Part shown: one piece after another, positions 17,058 through 25,894 of the stretch | Layout of the letters: each line of letters starts with the position of its first letter | How positions within the stretch are numbered: position 1 is the stretch's first letter | Origin: Prauserella_A sp040645195 | GTDB taxonomy: Bacteria; Actinomycetota; Actinomycetes; Mycobacteriales; Pseudonocardiaceae | Assembly: GCF_040645195.1 (NCBI RefSeq) | Contig: NZ_JBEYXW010000008.1 | Coordinates: 1-64,000, forward strand | Length of the DNA stretch: 64,000 nt | Reading direction: 5' to 3' | Notes under the pieces: generated by a model | Told to the model about the DNA's origin: nothing | Database searches by the model: none | The model's input: only the letters and a program-made list of their open reading frames with translations | Program-made: the position numbers and the translations under genes

Positions 17058-18281
17058 ATGGCTGAGCCGAGCCGGATCGTCGTCATCGGCAGCGGTCTCG
17101 CGGGTGCCTCGGCGGCCGCCGGGCTGCGGGAGCGGGGCTACTCCGGGGAGGTGCTGGTGCTGGGTTCGGAACCGCACCGGCCCTATGAACTACCCCCGCT
17201 GTCGAAGGGGCTGCTGCTCGGGGACACCGACGAGCCGGACTGGGTGCGCGAAGCCGGGTTCTACGCCGAGCACGACATCGACCTGTGCTCCGGCGTCACG
17301 GCGACGCGCATCGACACCGAGGCTCGACGGGTCGTGGACGAGCGCGGCGAGGAGCACGGTTACGACCGGCTGCTGCTGGCGACCGGCTCGCGCCCACGGT
17401 CGCTGCCGGTGCCCGGCGGCGACCTGCCCGGCCTGCGTACCCTGCGCACCCTCGACAACGCGATCGAGCTCCGGGAGGAACTGCGGGAGGCCGAGCGGGC
17501 GGTGATCGTCGGGGCGGGATGGATCGGCACTGAGGCCGCCGCCGCGGCCCGCAGGCACGACACCGAGGTGACAGTGGTGGAACCGGCCACGCTTCCGCTG
17601 CTGAGAACCCTCGGCGAGCCGGTGTCCAGGGTGTTCCACGACATGCACGCCGAGCACGGTGTGAGCTGGCGGCTGGGCGCGAAGGTCGCCGAGTTCACCC
17701 GCGCCGGCGACGGTGCGCCGGGGGTACGGCTGTCGGACGGCACGGAGCTGACCGGTGACGTCGTCCTGGTCGCCGTGGGGGCGGCACCCCGGGTGGAACT
17801 CGCCGACGCGGCAGGGCTCGGGCTCGCCGCTGACGGCGGTGTCCGCGTCGATGCCGGGCTGCGCACGACGGTGCCGGATGTCTACGCGGTGGGCGACATC
17901 GCGTCGCACGCCCACCCGCGCTACGAGCGGCCGGTGCGCGTCGAGCACTGGGCCAACGCGAAGGACCAGGGCGCGCATGTGGTGAGCAACCTCATGGGTG
18001 CGCACGAGCCGTACCTCAGGAGTCCTTATTTCTTTACTGATCAGTACGAGCTCGGAATGGAGTACCGCGGGCTCGCCGACGCGGCGTCTGATCGGCTGGT
18101 TGTGCGCGGTGACCTCGGTGCGCGGGAGTTCATCGCGTTCTGGTTACGGGACGGCCGGGTCCGGGCGGCGATGAACGTGAACGTCTGGGACTACGGCGAT
18201 GCGCTCGAACGCATGGTGGACGGGCAGCTCGCCGTCGACGAGGCGACCTTGACCAAGGGGGATCTGGCGAGCGTCGAATAG
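17058..18281 (+). CDS. Ferredoxin reductase (FAD-dependent, NAD(P)H)
   Basis: A 407-residue flavoprotein of the putidaredoxin/rubredoxin reductase family, which passes electrons from NAD(P)H to a ferredoxin, often for a cytochrome P450 or dioxygenase. FAD fingerprint VVIGSGLAGASAA is at the N-terminus, the NAD(P)H fold VIVGAGWIGTEAA near residue 150, and VYAVGDIASH near 275. The C-terminal reductase domain is complete. GGGGGAGGAAG lies before ATG 17058. No ferredoxin or P450 gene is adjacent, so the partner is elsewhere. A TTA codon is present near position 18144. Confidence 0.9.
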   Translation: MAEPSRIVVIGSGLAGASAAAGLRERGYSGEVLVLGSEPHRPYELPPLSKGLLLGDTDEPDWVREAGFYAEHDIDLCSGVTATRIDTEARRVVDERGEEHGYDRLLLATGSRPRSLPVPGGDLPGLRTLRTLDNAIELREELREAERAVIVGAGWIGTEAAAAARRHDTEVTVVEPATLPLLRTLGEPVSRVFHDMHAEHGVSWRLGAKVAEFTRAGDGAPGVRLSDGTELTGDVVLVAVGAAPRVELADAAGLGLAADGGVRVDAGLRTTVPDVYAVGDIASHAHPRYERPVRVEHWANAKDQGAHVVSNLMGAHEPYLRSPYFFTDQYELGMEYRGLADAASDRLVVRGDLGAREFIAFWLRDGRVRAAMNVNVWDYGDALERMVDGQLAVDEATLTKGDLASVE

Positions 18282-18283
18282 CC

Positions 18284-19549
18284 TCACGCCTGAGCGGTGG
18301 CGTACTGCTGCACCGGGCGAACCCGGCGGCGCGTCAGCACAGCGAAGCTCAGCAGCGCGAGCACGCCGAAGGCGGTCATGATCGCCGCCATCGGCAGTGC
18401 CGAGGCGCCGCCGACGATGCCGGCGAGTGCGGAGGCGACGCCGCCGCTGCTGAACTGCACCACACCCAGCAGCGCTGAGGCCGTCCCCGCCGTGTCCGGG
18501 TGGTCGGCGAGGGCGAGCGAGGTCGCGTTGGGCATGATCATCCCGATGCTGGAGACCGCGAGGAACAGCGGCGGCAGCACACCGGTGAGGCCGAGATCGA
18601 GTGCCGTGGCGGCGACCAGGCCGAGCGAGCCCGCGGCGCCGGCGACGAGCCCAATGCGCAGCAGCGTGCGTTGCGGGACGCGGCCGACGATGCGGCCGTT
18701 GACCTGACCGGCGAGTACCAGGCCGAGGCCACCGGTGCCGAACACGAGGCTGTACTGCTGGGGACTGAGCCCGTACACCTCCTGCAGGACGAACGACGAG
18801 TTCGAGATGTAGCTGAAGAGCGCCGCGAACGCCAGGCCGCCCGCGAGTGCGTACCCGACGAACACGCGATCCCGCAGCAGGGTCCCGTAGGTCCGGACGA
18901 TGGCGCCGGGTCGTGCCGGCTTGCGGAGCCGGGAGGGCAGCGTCTCCGGCAGTACGAACGCCGCGACCACGAGCAGCACGCCGCCGAACACGGTGAGCGC
19001 GGCGAAGATGCCGCGCCAGGAGGCGATTGCGAGGAGTTGCCCGCCGATGACGGGGGCCAGGATCGGCGCGAGCCCGGTGACCAGCATGAGCATCGAGAAG
19101 AACCGGGCCATCGCGACGCCGGAGTACAGGTCGCGCACGGCGGCGCGCGCGATGACCATGCCCGCGGCGGCGCCGAACGCCTGCACGACGCGAGCCGCGA
19201 TGAGTACCTCGATGGACGGGCTGACCGTGCACACCACGGACGCCGCGATGAACACCGCGACCCCGGCCAGCAGCGGCCTCCGCCGGCCGAAGGCGTCGGA
19301 CAGCGGGCCGATGACGAGCTGGCCGAGACCAAGGCCCACGACGAAGGCGGCCAGCGTGATCTGCAGTGTGGCGTCGCCGGTGCGCAGGTCGGTGGCCATG
19401 CTCGGTAGCGCAGGCAGGTACATGTCGACCGCGAGTGGGCCGAACGCGGTGAAGCCGCCCAGGATCAGCGCGTGGCGCGCGGTGCGCATCCGGCGCCCGG
19501 GTACGGCGGTGTCGAGGTGCTCGGGTCTGGTTGTGGTCTCTGCCGTCAC
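18284..19549 (-). CDS. Bcr/CflA-family multidrug efflux MFS transporter
   Basis: A 421-residue, 12-helix major facilitator of the DHA1 Bcr/CflA type. The first helix reads GGFTAFGPLAVDMYLPALP, and the loop 2-3 motif GPLSDAFGRRRPLLAG is the MFS signature. Expected to export drugs or metabolites with proton antiport. It is convergent with the ferredoxin reductase gene (2-bp gap). The upstream 90 bp hold an inverted repeat that could be an operator. Confidence 0.9.
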   Translation of the reverse strand: MTAETTTRPEHLDTAVPGRRMRTARHALILGGFTAFGPLAVDMYLPALPSMATDLRTGDATLQITLAAFVVGLGLGQLVIGPLSDAFGRRRPLLAGVAVFIAASVVCTVSPSIEVLIAARVVQAFGAAAGMVIARAAVRDLYSGVAMARFFSMLMLVTGLAPILAPVIGGQLLAIASWRGIFAALTVFGGVLLVVAAFVLPETLPSRLRKPARPGAIVRTYGTLLRDRVFVGYALAGGLAFAALFSYISNSSFVLQEVYGLSPQQYSLVFGTGGLGLVLAGQVNGRIVGRVPQRTLLRIGLVAGAAGSLGLVAATALDLGLTGVLPPLFLAVSSIGMIMPNATSLALADHPDTAGTASALLGVVQFSSGGVASALAGIVGGASALPMAAIMTAFGVLALLSFAVLTRRRVRPVQQYATAQA

Positions 19550-19556
19550 GCTGTGT

Positions 19557-19632
19557 GGTCTCCCGCCGGTCGCTGCTGGGCCCTCACAACAACTTGCGTA
19601 GCGGTACTAAATATTCCCGCTCGCGGGAGACC
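19557..19632. promoter_or_regulatory. Spaced inverted repeat before the MFS gene
   Basis: GGTCTCCCGC at 19557-19566 and its exact complement GCGGGAGACC at 19623-19632 flank the probable promoter of the minus-strand efflux gene. The arms are 10 bp and 56 bp apart. This could be a regulator-binding pair or chance in GC-rich DNA. Confidence 0.3.
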
Positions 19633-19642
19633 GGCGGCTATG

Positions 19643-20254
19643 TCAGAGCCAGGCGGTGCGGATCTGGACCGTCTCGACCGCCAACTCGCTGTCGCGGCGG
19701 TTCGCCATGGTCCAGATCCCGGTGCCGTGTTGCGGTGTGCCGTAGAGGTAGTCGGCGTGGCCGCAGCCGAAAGTGGGCGGTTCGCCGTTCAGTGTCGGCA
19801 GTGTGTCGCCGGCTACCTGGGCGCACATCCTGCCGTCGGCGAGCTCGACGAACCACGGCTGAGGCGTACCGGCGTCCTGGCGCCGTGGCCCAAGGTCCGC
19901 GGTCATCGTGAAACGGACCGCCTCGGTGCTGGTGGGGTCGGGCAGGCACAGCGCGACGAAGTGCTGACCCGTCGGCGGCACGAAACAGGGGTCCAGCACG
20001 AGGAACACCGGGGTGACGCAGCGGCGCGCGGCGGTGTTGCCGACGCTGACGTTCGAGGGGGAGCAGGTGCCGGTCGTGTCCTCGACGACTCGCAGGCCGG
20101 GCGCGGGCTCGTCGTCCGGCGTGAACGGGTTGGTCATGACCTGCTCGGTCGCGGTGACCGGGGCCGTCCGCGGCTCGGGGGTGTTGGTGCAGGCGCCTGC
20201 GACCAGCAGGAGCACGAACAGTCCGGGCAGCCACCTCAGCCGGTTGTGCCGCAC
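19643..20254 (-). CDS. Putative secreted lipoprotein, uncharacterised
   Basis: About 203 residues. GTG 20254 with GGAGG about 10 bp upstream gives RHNRLRWLPGLFVLLLVAGAC, a short signal peptide ending in a slightly degenerate lipobox. The mature protein has several cysteines (for example CSPSN, CVTP, CFVPP, CLPDP, FGCGHADY) in a disulfide-rich, beta-strand-like pattern. I do not recognise the family. It follows the MFS gene's upstream region on the same strand and is probably monocistronic. Confidence 0.7.
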   Translation of the reverse strand: MRHNRLRWLPGLFVLLLVAGACTNTPEPRTAPVTATEQVMTNPFTPDDEPAPGLRVVEDTTGTCSPSNVSVGNTAARRCVTPVFLVLDPCFVPPTGQHFVALCLPDPTSTEAVRFTMTADLGPRRQDAGTPQPWFVELADGRMCAQVAGDTLPTLNGEPPTFGCGHADYLYGTPQHGTGIWTMANRRDSELAVETVQIRTAWL

Positions 20255-20400
20255 GGCCTGCCGCCTCCCTCCAGTGATACCGCCGCAGAGCCTAGCCGAC
20301 GGGCGGCACACCGCCGTGCGGTGGCGCAGACTGGAAGGGGGTCGCCTTGCCGGCGGGCGATATGGCCCGCCTGGTGACCCGAGGAGAGCCAGGCGATGTG

Positions 20401-20544
20401 ATGGAACACCCGCGCGTTCTCGCCTTCATCGCGGCGGTGCTCGGCATCACCGCGGCGATCGTCCTCAGCGATGGCTGGTGGTTCATGCTCGGGGTGATGG
20501 CGTTCACGGTGCTCCTGCTCTCCGGCGAGGAGCAGGCGCAGTGA
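20401..20544 (+). CDS. Small membrane protein
   Basis: A 47-residue protein with two close hydrophobic helices (VLAFIAAVLGITAAIVL and WWFMLGVMAFTVLLL) and a short charged tail. GAGGAG lies 11-14 bp before GTG 20398 / ATG 20401; either could be used. Size and layout resemble many uncharacterised actinobacterial two-helix proteins. It is convergent with the TPR protein gene. Confidence 0.6.
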   Translation: MEHPRVLAFIAAVLGITAAIVLSDGWWFMLGVMAFTVLLLSGEEQAQ

Positions 20545-20548
20545 CTCC

Positions 20549-21211
20549 TCAGGCGGCGGTGTCCGTTGCCTGCAGCAGACCGATGATCTCGCTCAGCTCC
20601 TGCTGCTCACGGCTCCCCAGCCTCCGCTGGGCATGCAGCATCAACAGGGCCTGTGCCCTGGCGTCCCGGTCTTCGGCGCTGCCGAGGTCGGCGTAGCAGG
20701 CCGGCAGGAGCAGACACAGTGAGACCAGGTCCTGCTGCGTGCACAGCTGCCGCAGCAACGCGGTGAGGCGTTGCTCGCCCTCGGTGACCTCGGCGGTGTC
20801 CGTCTGCCGTTGCCCCTCGGCGATGCCGAGGCGCAGCCAGTTGCGGTAGGGCCCCGCTGGCACGGCGCCCAGGTGCGTGGCGGCGAGCCGGAAATGCTGT
20901 GCGGCCTGGATGTCGTCGCCGAGGTCGCGGTGGGCCTGGCCGAGGTTGACGTGCAGGGAGGCGTAGAACCCGGCGACGCGGTCGTCGCCGACGCGGTCCG
21001 CCCGCTCGAGGCACACCTGGTTCCAGTGCAGCGTGTCCCGCGGTGTCGTCTGGTGCCGGGCGACGTAGTGCGCGGCAACGCAGGCCTCGTAGTCGTCGGT
21101 GGCCGTGTCCCAGGCCTGCTCGAACAGGGCACGGGCGGCGTCGGCGCGGCCCTGTGCCTCGGCGCGCATGCCTTCCGAGCACAGGCGGATGACGGGGTTG
21201 GCGGTATCCAT
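20549..21211 (-). CDS. TPR-like protein
   Basis: A 220-residue all-helical protein. Helix pairs with tetratricopeptide spacing are seen, for example AEAQGRADAARALFEQAW near residue 15 and LGQAHRDLGDDIQAAQHF near 95. No catalytic motif. It begins 18 bp after the MerR-clamp fusion gene on the same strand, so the two are likely co-transcribed, and the TPR protein may be a partner of that regulator. Function unknown. Confidence 0.7.
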   Translation of the reverse strand: MDTANPVIRLCSEGMRAEAQGRADAARALFEQAWDTATDDYEACVAAHYVARHQTTPRDTLHWNQVCLERADRVGDDRVAGFYASLHVNLGQAHRDLGDDIQAAQHFRLAATHLGAVPAGPYRNWLRLGIAEGQRQTDTAEVTEGEQRLTALLRQLCTQQDLVSLCLLLPACYADLGSAEDRDARAQALLMLHAQRRLGSREQQELSEIIGLLQATDTAA

Positions 21212-21229
21212 GCGATTTCTCCTTTGCGG

Positions 21230-22243
21230 TTATGGCAGCGCGACGGGCATGACGAGGGTGGTGAAGCTGCCTTGATCGGCCGAGCGCACCAGCACCGGCC
21301 GGTCGGCGGCGGCGATCTCGAGCAGCACGTCGGGACCGACCCCGGCTTCCAGCGCCGCACCGAGCACGGCGGGGTCGAACGCGATGCGCGGGCCTGTGGA
21401 GCAGATCGCGGGCATGGTCGCCCCGGCGAGGGCGAGCTCGTCGGAGCGCACGTCGAGCACCACCGGAGCCGGTCCGGCCGCGGCCAGCGCGTCGCGCAGC
21501 GCCGCGCGGTCGGCGAGCACGCGGTGCGCGGGCAGATCGAGCGCAGCCAGCAGGTCGCGGTAGGCGGGGAACTCCCCGTCGAGCACCGGCAGCGGGTAGC
21601 TGTCCTCACCTGCCACCAGGCGTAGTCCGGCGTCGTCGGCATGCACCGTCAGCACCGGGTGCCGCAGCGCCCACGCCGCGGCGGCGACCAGGTCGTCGGC
21701 GGGCACCAGTGCCTGCCGGGCGCCGCCGTCGGCGGCCAGTGGGGTGAGCTCGCGGATCGCGAGCCGGTAGCGGTCGGTGGCCACCAGCCGGACGTGGGTG
21801 TCGCCCAGTTCGAGGAGCACACCGCGCAGCTGGGGGAACTCCCCGCCGGTCGCCGCGGCAGGCACGACCTGGCGCACGGCGCTGGCCAGCTCGGCGCCGC
21901 CGATCCGGATCTGGACGGAGCCCTCCGGCAGCGCGGCCAGCAGCTCACCGAGCGTGGCCCGCGCGGCCGAGGCCTCCTCGCGCAGCCGGATGGCATGGGC
22001 CCGCAGCACCTCCCGCGCCTCGGTGGGGGAGCCGTCCAGCACCACGGCGATCCCGGCGAGCGCTACCCCGGCGGCGCGCAGCCGCCGCAGCAGCACGGCG
22101 CGCTCCTCCTGGTCGCTGCTGTAGTAGCGGTAGCCGGTGAGCGGATCCACCCGCGCGGGTGTGAGGATCGAGCAGTCGTCATAGAAGCGCAGGGCACTCG
22201 GGGTGAGCCCGACGCGGCGCGCGAACGCGCTGATGCTGTGCAT
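21230..22243 (-). CDS. MerR-type regulator fused to a sliding-clamp-like domain
   Basis: A 337-residue protein with two parts. Residues 1-70 are a MerR winged helix-turn-helix (ISAFARRVGLTPSALRFYDD, then GYRYY), and 70-105 is the usual dimerisation helix. Residues about 108-337 look like two of the three domains of the DNA polymerase III beta clamp: VRLVATDRYRLAIREL at 151-166, DGEFPAYRDLL at 222-232 and LVMPVALP at the C-terminus, all in the DnaN order. The clamp-like part could be a ligand or dimer scaffold rather than a processivity ring. It is divergent from the lactate monooxygenase gene and lies upstream of the TPR gene. Confidence 0.85.
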   Translation of the reverse strand: MHSISAFARRVGLTPSALRFYDDCSILTPARVDPLTGYRYYSSDQEERAVLLRRLRAAGVALAGIAVVLDGSPTEAREVLRAHAIRLREEASAARATLGELLAALPEGSVQIRIGGAELASAVRQVVPAAATGGEFPQLRGVLLELGDTHVRLVATDRYRLAIRELTPLAADGGARQALVPADDLVAAAAWALRHPVLTVHADDAGLRLVAGEDSYPLPVLDGEFPAYRDLLAALDLPAHRVLADRAALRDALAAAGPAPVVLDVRSDELALAGATMPAICSTGPRIAFDPAVLGAALEAGVGPDVLLEIAAADRPVLVRSADQGSFTTLVMPVALP

Positions 22244-22338
22244 GCCGGTGATTCTGGGCGTTCAACCAGCTCGAAGGTCAAACGCCTGCGCCCCGCGTAG
22301 GATCTCGCCCACACAATGGTGTGGGCCGGGGAGGTTAC

Positions 22339-23502
22339 GTGGCTGAGCGGTTCGGTTCCTATCAGAACGAAATCTACCTGCAGGGCTACGGCGGCACCAA
22401 ACCCGCGTTCTCCACCGATGCGACCCGGCTCGAGGAGTCGGCGGCGCAGGTGCTCGAACCGGAGCCGTTCTTCTACGTCGCCGGCGCAGCAGGTTCAGGC
22501 GCCACCGCGCGGGCCAACCGGGCGGCGTTCGACCGGTGGAAGATCGTGCCGCGCATGCTCACCGACGCCACCGAGCGGGACCTGTCCACCACTGTTCTCG
22601 GTACGCCGATGCCGGCGCCCGTGCTTCTCGCGCCGGTGGGTGTCCAGTCCATCGTGCATCCGGAGGCGGAGGCCGCCACCGCTCGGGCTGCGGCCGGGCT
22701 CGGCCTGCCGACCGTGCTGTCCACGGCGTCCTCGACGAGCATCGAGGACGTTGCGCGGGCCTGCGGCGACGGGGCGCGCTGGTTCCAGCTGTACTGGCCC
22801 AACGACCCGGAGGTGTGCGCCAGCATCCTCGGCCGCGCCCAGCGGGCCGGGTACTCGGTGCTGGTCGTCACGCTGGACACCTGGACGCTCGCCTGGCGGC
22901 CTGCCGACCTGGACCGGGCGTACCTGCCTTTCCTGCACGGGCTGGGTATGGCGGTGCCGTTCACCGACCCGGTGTTCCGGTCCCGCCTGGACAAGGCGCC
23001 GGAAGACGACACGCCCTCGGCGGTGCTGCGCTGGATCTCCATGGTCACCGGCACGGACCGCGACTGGACCGCGCTGCCGTTCCTGCGGGAGCACTGGGAC
23101 GGCCCGATCGTGCTCAAGGGCATCCAGCACGTCGATGATGCGCGGCGCGCTGCCGATGCCGGGATGGACGGCATCGCCGTGTCCAACCATGGTGGCAGGC
23201 AGGTGGACGGGGCGGTCGCCTCGCTGGAGGTGCTCCCGGAGATCGCGGCGGCGGTCGGCGACCGGATCGAGGTGCTGTTCGACTCGGGCATCCGCACCGG
23301 TGCCGATGTCCTCAAGGCTCTGGCGCTCGGCGCGCGGGCGGTGCTGCTCGGCAGGCCGTACGTGTATGGGCTCGCGCACAGCGGTGAGGAGGGCGTGCGG
23401 CATGTGTTGCGTAGCCTGCTCGCCGATTTCGACCTGACCATGGGCCTGTCCGGATACCGGAAGGTCGCCGAGCTCACCCCGGCTGCCCTCCGACGCTCCT
23501 GA
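22339..23502 (+). CDS. FMN-dependent alpha-hydroxy-acid oxidase, lactate 2-monooxygenase type
   Basis: A 387-residue TIM-barrel flavoenzyme closely resembling L-lactate 2-monooxygenase, which converts lactate and O2 to acetate and CO2. The N-terminal YQNEIYLQG, the ATERDLSTTV segment, TLDTWTLAWRP, catalytic SNHGGRQVDGA near residue 275 and FDSGIRTGADV all match that subfamily rather than LldD. GTG 22339 is chosen because GGGGAGG lies just upstream. A 21-bp repeat array begins shortly after the stop. Confidence 0.88.
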   Translation: MAERFGSYQNEIYLQGYGGTKPAFSTDATRLEESAAQVLEPEPFFYVAGAAGSGATARANRAAFDRWKIVPRMLTDATERDLSTTVLGTPMPAPVLLAPVGVQSIVHPEAEAATARAAAGLGLPTVLSTASSTSIEDVARACGDGARWFQLYWPNDPEVCASILGRAQRAGYSVLVVTLDTWTLAWRPADLDRAYLPFLHGLGMAVPFTDPVFRSRLDKAPEDDTPSAVLRWISMVTGTDRDWTALPFLREHWDGPIVLKGIQHVDDARRAADAGMDGIAVSNHGGRQVDGAVASLEVLPEIAAAVGDRIEVLFDSGIRTGADVLKALALGARAVLLGRPYVYGLAHSGEEGVRHVLRSLLADFDLTMGLSGYRKVAELTPAALRRS

Positions 23503-23515
23503 CGACCACCACCTG

Positions 23516-23641
23516 CGCGAGTCCCCCGCTCCTGCGCGCGAGTCCCCCGCCCAGGCTCGCGAGTTGCCCGCTCAGGCTCGCGAGTCCCGCATTCAGGCTC
23601 GCGAGTTGCCCGCTCAGGCTCGCGAGTGCCCCGTTGGACGC
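23516..23641 (+). repeat. 21-bp tandem repeat array 1 (6 units)
   Basis: Units beginning CGCGAGT start at 23516, 23537, 23558, 23579, 23600 and 23621, an exact 21-bp period. The core is CGCGAGTCCCCCGCTC or CGCGAGTTGCCCGCTC. The array fills the gap between the lactate monooxygenase stop and the convergent tetR stop, in the sense direction of the upstream gene. A frame through it would read ARESPAQ heptads, but there is no ribosome site. Confidence 0.92.
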
Positions 23642-23645
23642 GGCC

Positions 23646-24251
23646 CTAGCCGTTGTGCGCGAGGATCGCGAAGGCGTCGCCGACCATGTCCAGCGCTCTG
23701 GCGACCGTACGTTCCTCCTCGGGAAGGGCGGAGTAGGCCAGCAACGTGCTCCGCATGGCTCCCACTGAGGCCCGTGCCAGCACGGACGCACGGAAGGCAG
23801 CCGCGTCCGGCTCCGCCTCGGCGGCGAGGCGTTCGGCGAGCGCGGCGGCGACGCCCTCCTCGAACTCGAGCAGCACCGGGCTCGCCGAGCGCCCGGGGCT
23901 TGCCAGGAAGCGTGCCGGCGGGCCGCTGAACAGGATGCCGAGGCCGGACTCCCGGCGGGCCGCGATGGCGAGCAGAGCACCGAGCACGGCCTGGTAAGGA
24001 CCCTCCGCGGCGGGCCTGCCGACGATCTGCTCGCGAAGCTCCGGGATCAGGTCGAGGACCTCCCCGAGTACCAGTTCCTCCTTGGCGGAGAAGTACCGGA
24101 AGAACGTCCGTTCCGTGACCCCGGCCGCCGATGCGACGTCCCGCACGGTCGTGTTCTCGTAGCCGCGCTCGGCGAACAAGCGCAGCGCCGCCTCCTGTAG
24201 CGCCGTGCGCGTCGCCGCCTTGTGCTGTTCCCGCCGCCCCAGCGTGGTCAT
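23646..24251 (-). CDS. TetR-family transcriptional regulator
   Basis: A 201-residue repressor. The N-terminal helix-turn-helix is ALRLFAERGYENTTVRDVASAAGV followed by RTFFRYFSAKEEL, the canonical TetR DNA-binding domain; the rest is the ligand-binding domain. ATG 24251 is used because it begins right before the helix-turn-helix. A perfect palindrome lies 23-46 bp upstream, between this gene and the divergent MMPL remnant, so it probably represses itself and formerly that exporter. Confidence 0.9.
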   Translation of the reverse strand: MTTLGRREQHKAATRTALQEAALRLFAERGYENTTVRDVASAAGVTERTFFRYFSAKEELVLGEVLDLIPELREQIVGRPAAEGPYQAVLGALLAIAARRESGLGILFSGPPARFLASPGRSASPVLLEFEEGVAAALAERLAAEAEPDAAAFRASVLARASVGAMRSTLLAYSALPEEERTVARALDMVGDAFAILAHNG

Positions 24252-24273
24252 GACCACAGTATCCCGGTTTTCG

Positions 24274-24297
24274 CAAAGTGTCAGTCCTGACACTTTG
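24274..24297. promoter_or_regulatory. TetR operator palindrome
   Basis: Perfect 24-bp palindrome: CAAAGTGTCAG (24274-24284), TC, CTGACACTTTG (24287-24297). It sits between tetR (start 24251) and the divergent MMPL remnant (24360), the standard place for autoregulation. Confidence 0.8.
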
Positions 24298-24359
24298 TAG
24301 TACGGTGATCGCGGCGTCGATTTCATCCGTTGTCGCTCGCGGGACCGGGAGTTCCTTTA

Positions 24360-25703
24360 ATGGCAACAGTTCTCTACCGGGTCGGTCGGTTCGCATTCTG
24401 ACGCCGCCGGTTCGTCCTCGCGGCGTGGCCGGCCACGCTCGCGCTCGTGGCTCGGAGTCGCAGCAGGCGATGGACCGGATGGCCACCGAGTTCCCCGCGG
24501 CAGCGGGTGCAACCGCGCAGATCGTGTTCCAGGCGCCGGAGGGCGCTACGCCGCTGCGATCAACGAAACCCTTGCGGCAGCAGCGAAAGCGCCTCAGGTG
24601 GCAGGCATCGTCGATCCGGCGACCGTCGGCACCGTGTCGGCTGACCGGCGCACTGCCATCGCGCAGGTGCAGTATCCCGTGCAGCGCGAGAAGCTGGCCG
24701 ACGGCTCCCTCGACGGGCTCGAACAGACCACCGGGCCCGCCGAGCGAGCCGGGCCCGTCGAGGTGGGCGGTACCGCCTACGGCAACGGCATGGTGTCGAT
24801 CAGTGTCCTCGAACTGATCGGTGTGCTGGTGGCGCTTGCCGTACTGGCCATCACGTTCGGCTCGCTGCTGGCCGCGGGCATGCCGCTGGTGACCGTGCTC
24901 ATCGGCGTGGCGATCGGCATCGCCGGGCTGCTCATCGTCAGCGGAGTGGTCACGCTCTCGTCGACCGCGGTGACACCGGCCACGGATCTGCGCTTCGCCT
25001 TGCCAGACAACGGTTCCGCCGCAGCGGAGGAAACCCGCTGGCCAGCGAGCTCGGTAGCTTGCGCGGAGTCGCTGCTGTGGCGCCACCGCGGTACAACCCC
25101 GGGACCGGCAGCGCGGTGGTCACTCTCGTACCGACGACCGCGCCGCAGGACACCGCGACCCGTGAGCTCGTCGACGAGATCCGCGCCCAGGCGGCACAGC
25201 TGCGGGAGCGGACCGGTGCCGCCATCGCGGTCACCGGCAGCACCGCGATCAGCGCCGACGCCTCCGAACGGCTGGCGGACTCGCTGGTGCCGTTCCTCGC
25301 CGTCCTTTTCGGACTCGCCATGGACTATGGGGTTTTCCTCGTCTCCAGCATGCGTGAGGAGTGGGTGCGCACCGGGCAGCCACGGGCGGTCCTTGCCGGC
25401 GCGGGCGCCGCGTCGCGAGTCGTGACCGCTGCCGCGTTGATCATGTTCTCGGTGTTCGCGAGCTTCGTGACCACGGAGGACGCCGTCATCAAACCGATCG
25501 CCCTCGCGCTCGCGGTCGGCGTGCTCGTCGACGCGTTCGTGGTCAGGATGACCTTCGTGCCGGCCGTGCTGACCCTGGTGGGCCGCGGTGCCTGGCGGCT
25601 GCCACGGTGGCTGGACCGGCTGCTGCCCAGCGTGGACATCGAGGGGGACCGCCTTCGCCACAGCGACCAACTCGCACCGGCCATCACGTCCACAAAGGAG
25701 TAG
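24360..25703 (+). pseudogene. Degenerate MMPL/RND-family exporter
   Basis: Remnant of an MMPL transporter gene. ATG 24360 gives MATVLYRVGRFAF, then TGA at 24399, after which the same frame continues RRRFVLAAWPATLALV, the expected next residues. Further on the coding frame shifts. A second frame (from about 24598) carries the periplasmic loop end and the helix-rich ISVLELIGVLVALAVL; a third (about 25059-25703) carries the second loop, LFGLAMDYGVFLVSS, and the C-terminal helices. The segment between FLAV and LFGLAMDY lacks helices normally found there. The span is about 1.3 kb against the family's 2.1-2.4 kb. The gene therefore has a nonsense change, at least two frameshifts and internal deletions and cannot make a working exporter. 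The regulator and operator beside it are intact. Confidence 0.87.
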
Positions 25704-25721
25704 ACACTGGACCGCGAGGTG

Positions 25722-25826
25722 CGCGAGTCCCCCGCTCCAGCCCGCGAGTCCCCCGCTCCGGTGTGCGAGTCTCCCGCTCGGGCACGCGAGTTGCCCGTTA
25801 GGGCACGCGGGTGGCCGGACGGCGTG
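25722..25826 (+). repeat. 21-bp tandem repeat array 2 (5 units)
   Basis: Units start at 25722, 25743, 25764, 25785 and 25806, again exactly 21 bp apart, with the core CGCGAGTCCCCCGCTC drifting to CGCGGGTGGCC at the end. The array begins 18 bp after the stop of the MMPL remnant, in its sense direction, and ends about 70 bp before hrpA. Confidence 0.9.
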
Positions 25827-25894
25827 CCCCCCTCAGCGATCATGCCGCCTGCCGGGGTCGGTACCGGCCCGCTTCCGGTTAAGCTGGTCACCGT

